The translations under genes were made by a program, and so were the position numbers. Of a stretch of 64,000 nucleotides of DNA, positions 1-20,610 are shown one piece after another. The notes under the pieces are model-generated. The model worked only from the letters and a program-made list of their open reading frames with translations, made no database searches and was not told the DNA's origin. The DNA comes from Coturnix japonica (lineage: Eukaryota; Chordata; Aves; Galliformes; Phasianidae): contig NC_029547.1 of NCBI RefSeq assembly GCF_001577835.2, positions 66,695,631-66,759,630 of the forward strand, written 5' to 3'. Numbering within the stretch: position 1 is the stretch's first letter; each line of letters starts with the position of its first letter.

Positions 1-1779
1 AGTCTGATCCACTCAACTAATTCCAACCAGAAGGTCTGGTCTGAATTGCAGCTCATGTTGGTTTTGCAGGTCCAGGAGAGTCAGCAGTGCCAAACACATC
101 TGTCTAGCAGGACTCTTTTGGTGGCTGTATAAGGAGGAAGATGTCTCAGCACAGATAGCTTAACTGAAAGACAAAATCCAAACTGGAAACAGAATGACTC
201 CTTTTAATGCTGCTGTAGCAGAGCTGTCAACTGAGCAGCTAATCTGAAGGGGAAGCAGAACGCTAAAGAGCTTAAATGGAGAAACAGAGACTTTAGAAAC
301 CCTATTGTAGTGACCTCTGTTAAGGACAAAGGAGGAGACTGCGTACATCCTCCAGCAGGAGTGCATTCAGCATAGTGCTGCTGGGGAGAGCTGCTTCCAT
401 CGCTGACGTCAAAACTGGGAGAGGTATTTTCTTTTTTCAGACCAAGTAACAATAAATAAAGCAGTGCTCAAACCCACAGGACGCTGTGGGTATTATGTAA
501 ACTGAGGGCATAACATAGGGGGGATAAAAGATACCTGAACTGATTCTACAGCAGCATCAATCTGAGTAGTGCTGTTAAGGAGTCCACTTGTGTATTCCTC
601 ACTGAGTGATCTGAAATTGTTTCCTTAAATAAGGGCTTGGAGGACCAAGCATCATTATAGAATGGGGCTGGGCAGCAATGTGCCCGCTCACACTCAGAGG
701 GCTGAAGGACAAAGCTGTGCTTTCTTTGTTGAGAAGAAAACTCAAGGAGTTCCTATGGAGCTACCCATCAGTACTGGTTAGAATAGGGGTGTGATGTGAG
801 CTGTCTAGGAAAGCTGCATGAGTCAGCAGTTGATGCAAAACTTGTTCTAGGGCACTGTTTAATGTTATTTAATGGCAGGCCCAAATCTTTGTTTGTTTTT
901 GTGAAGTTCGGTGTTTGGTGAAGTTTGGTGAATCACAAAACAGTACTGACTGTGAATGGTGCCAAGGTAAGCTTTTACATCAGCAGAAGTGAAAAATAAT
1001 CACAGTTTCTCTGGGTGTTGATCTAGGAGAAGGGCAGCTCCTGGGCTAGAAGCATAAAGAGCATCAGAGGTAAAGGCAGAAGGAACTGCAGTGCAGAAAT
1101 GCTCCAGCTAATTAGGGAGTATGAAAAAGCAAAACCAGAAAGGCACAAAACAGAAAAAAATCAATACCTTTCAATAGGCAACTCTTCCTGCCCAACCCGG
1201 TGCTAAATAAAGGGCTGCAGACAGAAGCAAAGGAGTTTAAATAGAGAACAGGACATTTTTTTACATCAAGGACTGGTGTCAGAGGAGGGTAGGAACTGCT
1301 GACCCCACTGTGTGTGTGTGTTCCTGTGTCCCCATCTCTGTAGTGCTGCAGTGCACAATTAGTTTGCATGTTGAGGGATATGATTGAACTGGGAAGTGTT
1401 GGTGATGGTTGGACTGGATGATCTTCTAGTTTTTGTTTTCCAACCTTGATAATTGTGTTGTTCTGTGCTGGTCAGATGCTTGTATGCTGTGCTCTGTCAG
1501 CACAGCTTGTCCTACCTCCTTTCTGAGCTCCACTTCTGTTTTCCTGGGCTCTCTGTTTGTTATGGGAGTGAGTGTATGGGTGTGACATGGGCTCAGGTGT
1601 GCCAGTGTGTATGCAAACTGAAGGTGGGTTGGTGAGCAGTGGGGAGGCTTAACTCTGGAGTGCTTAACACAAGGCTGTTCCAGCTGTTTGCTCGGTTATT
1701 TCACTGTCCAGTTGTTGCAATAACCCCAACAGACGGTGGAGATGAGCGGACAGCAGACAGAACGAAGGCTTGGAGCTGC
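1..1779. other. Upstream flank of FRMPD1, no gene recognised
   Basis: No exon with recognisable protein similarity is visible on either strand. Human TOMM5 and FBXO10, which lie upstream of FRMPD1 in human 9p13 (recalled), are not seen. The only identifiable element is a CR1 3' end near 1375-1452. A short (GT)n tract sits near 1310-1322. Confidence 0.6.
1375..1452 (+). mobile_element. CR1 LINE 3' end fragment
   Basis: It carries the typical CR1 tail wording (ggttggactggatgatctt, then tccaacctt and a degenerate ATTCTGTG end). It is heavily 5' truncated and diverged. Confidence 0.7.
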
Positions 1780-2045
1780 GGGATGATGATGATGATGTGC
1801 GGGCGCCGCCCCGGCTCCGCCCTCCCCACCGGACAGCGGAGCTGCCCCTGCCCCGCTGCCGTCGCAGTTCAGAGCCCGGCTATCTACGGAAGGTAACGGG
1901 GATGGACCCGGTCCGAGGGATGCCCGGGGAGCCGGCAGCCCTACGGGAAAGGCGGAGGGAGGAGAGGGTAGAGCGGGGGATGCGGAGCAGCGCGGCCGTC
2001 GGGGCAATCGGAAGCGATGGGTTCGGATATATGTTGTAGGATACA
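1780..2045 (+). promoter_or_regulatory. FRMPD1: CpG-rich promoter and probable non-coding first exon of FRMPD1
   Basis: This is the only CpG-dense block in the first 19 kb. A good donor (ctacggaag followed by gtaacg) sits at about 1893-1894. The first coding exon at 5211 has an acceptor directly before ataaATG, so a non-coding exon must lie upstream and this island is the best candidate. The exact transcription start is not determinable from sequence alone. Confidence 0.55.
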
Positions 2046-2194
2046 TCGCAGCCGCCTTCGCTTTGACTTGGTTATTCCTTGAAAGCCGAGCTAGAAAAAG
2101 CCTTTGCTAATATCCATCTTTCAGGTTGGGTATTGGGTATTTCTTCTCCGAAGGAGAGGTCGGGCAATGGAATGGGGTGATAAGGGAAGGAGTG

Positions 2195-2290
2195 GACCTC
2201 CGCCCCATGGAGGTGGTTATGAGATGGGTATTGTGGGGATGGGTTTGGGTCGGACCTTAGAAGCCCTTCTCCAACCTTAATGATTCTGAG
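2195..2290 (+). mobile_element. CR1 LINE 3' end fragment
   Basis: It has a CR1 3' UTR-like tract (gtttgggtcggaccttagaa and ccaaccttaatgattctgag). It lies in the presumed first intron of FRMPD1. Confidence 0.6.
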
Positions 2291-5210
2291 ATACTACTGG
2301 GATTAGTAACTGGCTTCTCCTGTTACGCCTGATGATGAAGCGCTGGCGACCTTGAATGCTGAGGTCCTTGAATAGACATCCTCTCGCTGAGTGTAGCTTG
2401 ACTTAGCCTTGCACCAAACACTGTGAGATCATTTTTCTTTGCATAGGAGGAAGCTACAGATGCTTCTCACCCCCCCAAAAAAGTCTCAAGTCGTAGAACT
2501 GAATTGATAATACCATCTTTTTAACCAGAATGGGAAAATATGAGGAGGAAAATTTCACAGGAGGTTGAGGGAGACAAAGTCAGGGTGGCTTTAACATGCA
2601 GGTGATGGATGCAGTGTTCTGTACTGAATGGTTTAGTTTTTCCCCCCCTGTTGTACAAATTGCAAGTGGAAAGAAAGCATTGCTTGTGATAGCTGCCTGA
2701 TTGAGTGCTGTTGAGTATACAGGGGCTGGGGATCTGAGTGCATTGTGCTGAAAAGAAAGTTACTTTAGAGCTAAGTTAGGAAACTAGAGGGGAATATTCC
2801 AGAGAAATACAACTGAAGGGATGAAAATCTTAATGCTTCCACACAAATCTAGTTTTTGAAGTGGAGGCTATTCAGAGGAAAGGCATTGCACTTTCTCCTT
2901 CTTCTCCTTGCACATTATCTTCATAATTTTCTTCCTTTTGTGTGTAATGGACCATGAAGCTTTTACCTCTCCCCTAGGGCACTTGCCAATAGGATTATTA
3001 TCCACTGCCTGAAGTCTATGCGTAATTCCACAATCTTGTCTTCTAAAACTAGTTCAGATGTGAAGCCTGCTAGGTCTGCAGAAAGTTCTTAAGCTTGCAC
3101 ATGACTTCAGAAAGAAAGCTAACAGCTGGCAATGACACAGTGCTCAGATATTGGGAGTATGCAAGGAAAGGCAGCAAGAGAGCAGCATCTTCAGATGCTG
3201 GCCCATCCTCTGAGCCCACAGCATTAGAACCATAGACTCTACAAGGGACTGTATAGGACGTGATGGTGTGTCCCATGTGTCCCTCAAGCTTTTCGTTTTG
3301 TAGGTCCTCACTGAGTCTCCCTGTCATGGAGCAGCTGAAATGTTCAGCAGTGGCACAGAGGGGACATCAGCTCAGCTGCAGAGAGTCCTTGCTGGAAGTC
3401 AGGCTGTTCTGCAGCACCAAACCGATTATAGCCAGGGGTGATCAGACAAGCAGCTGACACAAGGAATGCAGAGGATAATCTAAATCCTGTTAGTGACATC
3501 TGGCAAGGTCTGTGTGATTGCGGAAAGCTGTTAACAGTGACATGAAATGATGATGGCAGCGTGGTCCTGGAGGAGTCTCTGGTATCATCCTCCTGGCACA
3601 GGCTTTGTTAGGATCTGGTGGGAAGGTTTGATCCTGGTCCTGCTTTGTCCCCTGATCACATCTAGTACATAGAATCATAGACTGGTTCTGCACCTTGTGA
3701 TGCTGTCCAGGGTGGAGAGTCCTCTCCTGGCTGAGGGATCCCACAATGTCCTCTCCCCATAGTTAGGAGTGTTCATTAGCTGGTGACAACTTCAATGAGT
3801 GCCTGAGCAGAATCCTTTTGGCCTCTGAAAACCACTGGAAAAAAACTGGGGCTTTCTGAGTGTGAGCTTGAGTGTTTCTCAGTGCTGTTCTCCAAGCCAG
3901 GGAGGTAGGATGCATTGCAAAAGAGAGCACTGCTGCTCCACTGTCTGCTTCTTAGATCAGCACAGACAGCTGGTCGCTGGGGAATAGCATGTCTGATGAG
4001 TCGGAGCCTCTGCAAGAACCAGCCCCATTTCATCTGAACTGCAGTCTGAGGATGGATCATTAGCTTTGCTGGTACTGAAATCCACCTGCAAGAGCCTTTC
4101 CGACCACAAGAGCTGAAGTTTGGACACTGTCAGGGATTACAGGTATCTCCCATGGCCAGTCCTGTGCACATATCAAGGCTTTCTGTGTGGGTTGTGCAGC
4201 GTTAGGTGGAGCTTAGCTTCCTGAGCTGGTTGCTTTCATGGTTGTCTCTACTTATAATCATTGCTTCAGAGTGCCTGGGAGGAGGAGGAGGAAGACTTAA
4301 GGGCCTTTCCTCCCTCAGTGAATTCACATGCAGTAGGAATACTGCATTAATTCCTGCATAGCTGGACATGCTCTTTAACCCCGCAGAAAATGAGGTGGAA
4401 TAATTGGGTCTTACCTGCCAAGTCTGACTTCATTCTGCATTGGCAACATCAGCAGAGCTGGCAGTTGGTGTGGTAAGGCAAGTTCCAGTCGTCTGCTTTG
4501 TGGGTACTGAAGTATCTGCTGCAAAGAAGAAAGCAGAGTCGTTGCACTGCATCCACCATAAATACACATATTATCAAAGCAATGTGTGTCATAGCTGCTT
4601 GTTCCCTGTAGCCAGAACAAATTCATGATACATTTAGCCCCCAAATTCCAGTAAATATGAAACAAAACAAACAAAACAATTGAATTATTCTTCATTTGCC
4701 TCGTACAGATGTATCTGGGATCATTTATCAAGGGTGTTCTTATTGCCTCCGTGAAGGTCAGCTGCATTCTTTTTAAGGTACAGAAATACAAATCAATTCT
4801 GAAACTCCATCAGTGCTGCTCTGGTGTGGGTGCTCCAGGAACACCCATGTGGACTTTGTCCATATTTCTAAGGGGAATTCTAAAGAACTCAAAAGGATGA
4901 AGTGCTCCTTACAATGAACATTCAGAGAGTGTGCCAGCCACGCTGTTAGTTATGTGTCATGGTGTCTAGGGAGCTGACAGACAGAAAAGGTGAAATACTG
5001 AGACTGAAAAAGGGATGCTAAGCGTAAGTGATGACTGCTCAAGCCTTGGTTTGATATGTCATACATATGTCTATACGTCTTCCTGCCTGCAGAACTGCTC
5101 GCTTGTGATTATTTCCCAATTATCCATCTGGAAAAGGTGCTTTGAGTTGGTGATTCCAAACAACTCAATTTTTGGTCATTCTGTTTTCCTGTGGTTTCTG
5201 TCGCTTTCAG
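2291..5210. other. Presumed FRMPD1 first intron, little structure
   Basis: No coding exon or RNA gene is recognised. Short pieces near 3225 and 3667 resemble degraded antisense CR1 tails (agaatcatagactgg), too diverged to call firmly. Confidence 0.5.
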
Positions 5211-5214
5211 ATAA

Positions 5215-15760
<10,546 letters not shown>

Positions 15761-16395
15761 GCTCTCCCATACGGGACATTTAACCCCCATAGCTCAGCAC
15801 ATGGTCATGGAAAGGCACCTCTGTGCATCAACTGACCTCTACCAACAGCTGCCTAGTTCAGGGGTGGACATGGGACAAAGCACGTGCCCCTCCATCCTCG
15901 CTTTATCTAAACACAAGCTCTGCATAATGTGCAAACTCACTGAGCACTTCATAGCTTATCTATGTAGCCTGGGATATTTCCTTCAGCTCCCCAGCACTTT
16001 GTGGATAGCCAGTCACATAAGTGTTGCCCTAGCCTCCTCTGTTACCTGTGATACACACATCCCAGGTAGAGAGGTGACCAAGCAAGCTCTGAAGGAGAGA
16101 TCAGAATCCACTCTGGTCCAACAAGGAGAGCTGGGCTGTTCTGCCTGTGGTTGAAACCACTTTGGGTTAAAGAATTACTCTGTTTATCTGCTTCTCCTTG
16201 CAAAGGTTATCCCAGGTTGGGGATGCAAACCATATCCTTTCCTCCTGCTGTAGTTTCTGTATGTCAGCCTTAACTATTTACAGTCGCTCATGCTGAAGAA
16301 AGTCCCTAACCAGCAGCCTCCCCCACTGCTAGCCTTGCCATGAAATAGCTACCTAACCATCCCTGTCTTCCAATAAAAGGGGATAAATCTTGAAG
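15761..16395 (+). other. FRMPD1: FRMPD1 3' UTR with polyadenylation signal
   Basis: It follows the TAG stop. An AATAAA at 16372-16377 is the first good polyadenylation signal. A second AATAAA near 16708 could serve a longer form. No coding similarity is seen. Confidence 0.55.
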
Positions 16396-17404
16396 ACAGA
16401 AGTGCCAACTTTGCAGCTGTTGACATAACCCGTTATGCCGGCCTCCCTTGAAGGCACGCTGCTTTTCCTTCTCGTCAATAGCTGCACAAAGTGCTATATA
16501 TGCCTAGCTAGATACGAGCTACCAGCCCTTAAACATATCCTAATTGAGCACCTCTAGTGAATGTGTGCTTTCCAGTGCTGGAGGCACATCCTCAGCAATC
16601 TGGTGGTAAAGAGGGTTGCAGCAAGTCCTTGACTGCAGTGACATTTATCTACTTACAGCTGATGAGCACAGAACATGAATGCAAGCAGGAAGAGCCCATA
16701 GGACACAATAAAGCAACGGGCAGCTGCAAACTATTTCAGCCTCTATGGGGAGAAACCACCTGCTGACAGTATGAATCATGAGTACCAAACTCCTGGTGGT
16801 ATTGAAGGCCCTTGGTATGAAGGGGAGATGAAGATGGAGGCAAAGGTGACAGGAATTTACCTGCAAAGCCCTCCAAGTCCTTGGATTTGGCTTTTCTGAG
16901 TATTTGCAGGGTTTTTTAACTGGCAGTGATTGAAGTAATGTGTGTCAGTGTGTGATAATGGACAAGACATCAAGTTACTGTAAGGAGACAACAAGAATTT
17001 AAATACTTTACTTTAGGTATACTGTGACCAGCATGCACAGGATTCACTACAGGCTTCACGTGAAGACACCGAGTCTTCAGTATGAAGAAAATACAATGTG
17101 GTGCATCTGGGCACTGTTTCCTATGTTAATTTTGGATTGCTTCCTATCCTGTGCTCAGTTAGAACAGCACTGTCCTTTTCCATGAGAAGGACTGCTATTG
17201 ACTGGTGTGCTCTACAATTTTTCCTATGTAATCCTGTTAAAAAAAAAATAAAAAATCCTACCAACTCTTTGTTATCTCAGGGCTCAGCTGGCTTCTGTTC
17301 AGGGTGAAAAGTCATTTCCAGCCACTGTACTGCTGAGGCAGAATCCATCACTCTTGCCAAGGTCTGTAAATAGATTTAGGCAGAGCTGTTTTCTCTGCAC
17401 ACAT
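16396..17404. other. Convergent intergenic stretch FRMPD1/TRMT10B
   Basis: No gene is recognised. It holds the 3' UTR of TRMT10B on the minus strand and possibly a longer FRMPD1 UTR. An A-rich run lies near 17238-17256. Confidence 0.5.
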
Positions 17405-20400
17405 TCACACTGGTGCCTCTGCTTGAAATCTGCAGTTTGCTGCTCTTGCTTGCACAAGACTTTCAGGAAATAAAGAGTTTTCTTGTGTATTGTCACGCTG
17501 AGGTGTTTTCACTGATTCCTCTCCATCTGGAAGCACGTAGCCTTTACCAGAAGAAACTCCAGCTTTCAAAGCATCCGGCCAACTTTGGGTTTTGTAGTAA
17601 GTCGATAAGACATCAAAGACTGTTGGGAACAAAAAGATGTACCATGCTCTCATGCAATAGCCTCAGCCACTTGGGCAATGGGCTGGACATGGCTCAGCCC
17701 CTCACCTTGATTAATTGCCAGCGTCTCCGAGTAGTAGTTCTTTGTGTTCATGGATTTTACCATATACTCACGAATTGGGAGGCGGGCTGTTTGCAAGGAC
17801 TGCTCTCGTGCCCTTTGCAGGGTCAGGTTCTGTAAAGGAAGCAAGAATGACTTACACAACCTGCACATCACAGAACTGTAGAATCACCGAGGTAGGAAAA
17901 GACCTCCAAGATCATCCAGTCCAACAGTTCACTTGTCAGCAATATTTCCCACTAACCATGTCCCTCAGTACCACATCTAAGCATTAATTCTCTGCACTAA
18001 TTCTGGTACAAGCCAGGATGCCATTGGCCTTCTTGGCCACACTGCTGGCTCATGTTCAGCTGAGCATCAATCAATACCTGTGTCTGTAACACACCCCCAC
18101 CAGGATGTCTGCCTTATTGGCTCTTCCCTCGATCCTTACCCACTGGGACTCCATCCTACCACCCCCAGCCCCAAGCTCAATAACATCCAAGCACTCTCTA
18201 ATAGAGCCACACCAACATCCCCACCTTCCTTGCCTGCCCCTTCCGAAGAGCTTATTGCATTCCAGGAGTGATCCCACCCTGGGGATGTCTCTGCTCTCAG
18301 TTGAGAGTGAGGGAGAACAAACCTTCAGGTTCCAACAGCTTCCAACCCACCTTATGTATACTTTCATCCACCAGGCCTCCGAGGACGTACACTTTTTTGG
18401 GATCAATATCTTCAAGGACTAGAAGAAGATAAGCACACGCTCATCACCATACCACAGCAAAATCAATCTTTGCCTTCATTCCCCTAAAGCAAGTAAAACA
18501 TTTACCGTTCTCAGAGTCAGGAGTGAGGTAAACAATTGCATCCAAAGGGAACAGATCCAGGTAGCTCTCTTGAGTTGTATCCATCTGAAAACACAAGACG
18601 TTGAGAAAAGCCCATGAGCCCAGGCTAGGCAGAAGCACAACAGAACCAACAGCACAGCTTTGGGTGCTTAATGCCTACAGATAAGGCTTCTCAGTTCTGC
18701 TTTTATGCCGTTTTGGGTTTGATATGCCTTCAGGTAATCACTGCTTATCTTTCCCCTTTTAAATGCCACTGCAATACCCCAGAGATTCACCAACCTCACA
18801 GCCATTAAGGCTGGCGAAGGGCTGACGCTGAGTCCACCATGCAGTACCAGCACCCTTACCAGGTACCCGGAGAAGCCGTCGTTCATGCGGAGGCACTCGC
18901 GGTGTATGGGCGATCCCGGCACCAGCTCGGTCAGGTAGATCCAGAAGGGTTGCTCTGCCTGCCGGTTAGCTCCATACAGCCTGCGGATCTGCGCGGCCAG
19001 ACGGCTCGTCTCCTGCTGACATAATGGAGAATCATAGCGGCTCCGGAGCGAACCGAGCTGCTCCGTGTGCGGGGAGCTGGGCACGTACCTTGGGCGTCAT
19101 GTAGTCGGCCAAACCGAGGTCTATGCAGAGCCACGGCCCCGATGTGCGGGCGTCCAGGAGCCGCTCCTCCACCATGGCCCTGCTGTGCTGCCGGGCAGCT
19201 CCTGCGGGGCACAGCAAGGAGGGCAGCCCTGCCATCCCATACCCTACCATGCTATGCCATCCCATACCCTGCCATGCTATGCCATCCCATACCCTGCCAT
19301 GCTATTCCATCCCATAACCTACCATGCTATGCCATCCCATACCCGGCCATGCTATGCCATCCCATACCCTATTCCATCCCATACCCTGCCATGCTGTGCC
19401 ATCCCATACCCTGCCATGCTATTCCATCCCATACNCTATTCCATCCCATACGCTGCCATGCTATGCCATCCCATACCCTGCCATGCTATGCCATCCCATA
19501 CCCTATTCCATCCCATACGCTGCCATGCTATGCCATCCCATACCCTGCCATTGACATTGCCATTCCCATACGCCTTATTTCCATCCCCATTAACGCCTAC
19601 CACTGCATATGCCCATCCCATATGCCTACCGTGCTTATGTCCATTCCCGATTCCCTTTCCATCCACACCGGCTCTTCCATCCCATACCCTATTCCATCCC
19701 ATACCCTATTCCATCCCACACCCTATTCCATCCCACACCCTATTCCATCCCACACCCTCTTCCATCCCACACCCTCTTCCATCTCACACCCTATTCCATC
19801 CCACACCCTATTCCATCCCACACCCTATTCCATCCCATTCCCGCCTATTCCATCCCATACCCTCTTCCATCCCATACCATGCCCACCCCATCCCATTCCC
19901 TATTCCATCCCACACCCTATTCCATCCCATTCCCTATTCCATCCCATACCCTATTCCATGCCCATTCCCATTTCGTCCCGGTGAGCCCTATTCGGGCATC
20001 CCACACCCTAATTTCCCATCCCACACCCTATTGCCGAATCATACCCTATTCCATCCCGATCTCCCTATTTCCATGCCCATAGCCTATTCCACGCCCAACA
20101 CTCCCATTCCATCCCCGCACACCCTATTCCATCCGGGCATACCCTATTCCATCCCATACTCTTCCATCCCATTACCCCTATTCCATCCCATACCCTATTC
20201 CATCCCATCCCCACTTTTCCCTCGTGTCTCCTCCGCTCTGCTCCTCTTCCCGTTTCCTGGTTCCTTCCTCCCTCCTCCTCGCTTCCAAACACGTCGGCTC
20301 CATCTCCTCCGGTGTTCGCCGCAGCACGTTCCTCTGCAGGGCAGCACAGCACGGTCAGACCCGGACACGGTACCGGTACCGCCCCATCTCGGTCCATACA

Positions 20401-20508
20401 CACCGACAAGTGTCTCGCTGGGTGCCCGTCGACCGAGCGTAGCAGCGATAGAGCTTCCCGTGCCTCCTCCTCCGCTTCCAGCTCGTCCATAGCGCACACA
20501 GCCGCCAT
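17405..20508 (-). CDS. TRMT10B: tRNA methyltransferase 10 homolog B
   Basis: This is a SPOUT-family tRNA N1-methyltransferase acting on the purine at position 9. Minus-strand coding exons: 20508-20404, 20333 to about 20225, 19201-19089, 19012-18860, 18584-18506, 18418-18351, 17829-17706 and 17619-17405. Exon 2 encodes a basic Arg/Glu-rich helix (RNVLRRTPEEMEPTCLEARR), as in the family N-terminal region. Later exons carry GPWLCIDLGLADYMTPK, SRLAAQIRRLYGANRQA, ECLRMNDGFSGYL, IVYLTPDSEN, KVYVLGGLVDESIHK, TARLPIREYMV and VSSGKGYVLPDGEE, all diagnostic of TRMT10B. The total is about 320 residues, close to human. The ATG at 20508 has the best context; an in-frame ATG lies at 20523. Every later junction keeps frame, but the exon 2 donor, which runs into the minisatellite, does not give the phase expected by exon 3. 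That junction is unresolved. Confidence 0.92.
17867..18280 (-). mobile_element. CR1 LINE fragment (antisense)
   Basis: The minus strand of a CR1 3' part: it begins tcacagaactgtagaatcac, continues ccaagatcatccagtccaac, and further in has the RT-end wording gccattggccttcttggcca. It lies between TRMT10B exons 6 and 7. Confidence 0.85.
19230..20212 (-). repeat. Minisatellite filling TRMT10B intron 2
   Basis: About 1 kb of 15-18 base units of the type CCATCCCATACCCTATT, with variants containing CTGCCATGCTATG at the low-coordinate end. It occupies nearly the whole intron between TRMT10B exons 2 and 3. On the TRMT10B sense strand the units are G-rich (GGAATAGGGTATGGGATGG). One ambiguous base (n) is at 19435. 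Confidence 0.97.
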
Positions 20509-20610
20509 GCTGCCGTCCTCCATCGCTGCTTTGGGGCGGGACGAGGCGGGGCTGGGCGCCGGTCAGCCCTCCCGGTTCGGCCCCTTGCTGCTGAGCTGAC
20601 GAGGGCGGAC
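20509..20610. promoter_or_regulatory. Compact bidirectional CpG promoter TRMT10B / peroxidase-related gene
   Basis: Only 102 bases separate the minus-strand TRMT10B ATG (20508) from the plus-strand ATG at 20611. The stretch is GC-rich with GC-box cores (ggggcggg at 20533-20540 and gaggcggggc just after) and no TATA box. One shared promoter must drive both genes. Confidence 0.75.

Noticed and set aside
19065-20492. 475-residue His/Pro-rich frame over the TRMT10B intron array
   Set aside because: Repeat translation on the strand opposite TRMT10B. Real exons 2 and 3 of TRMT10B border it.
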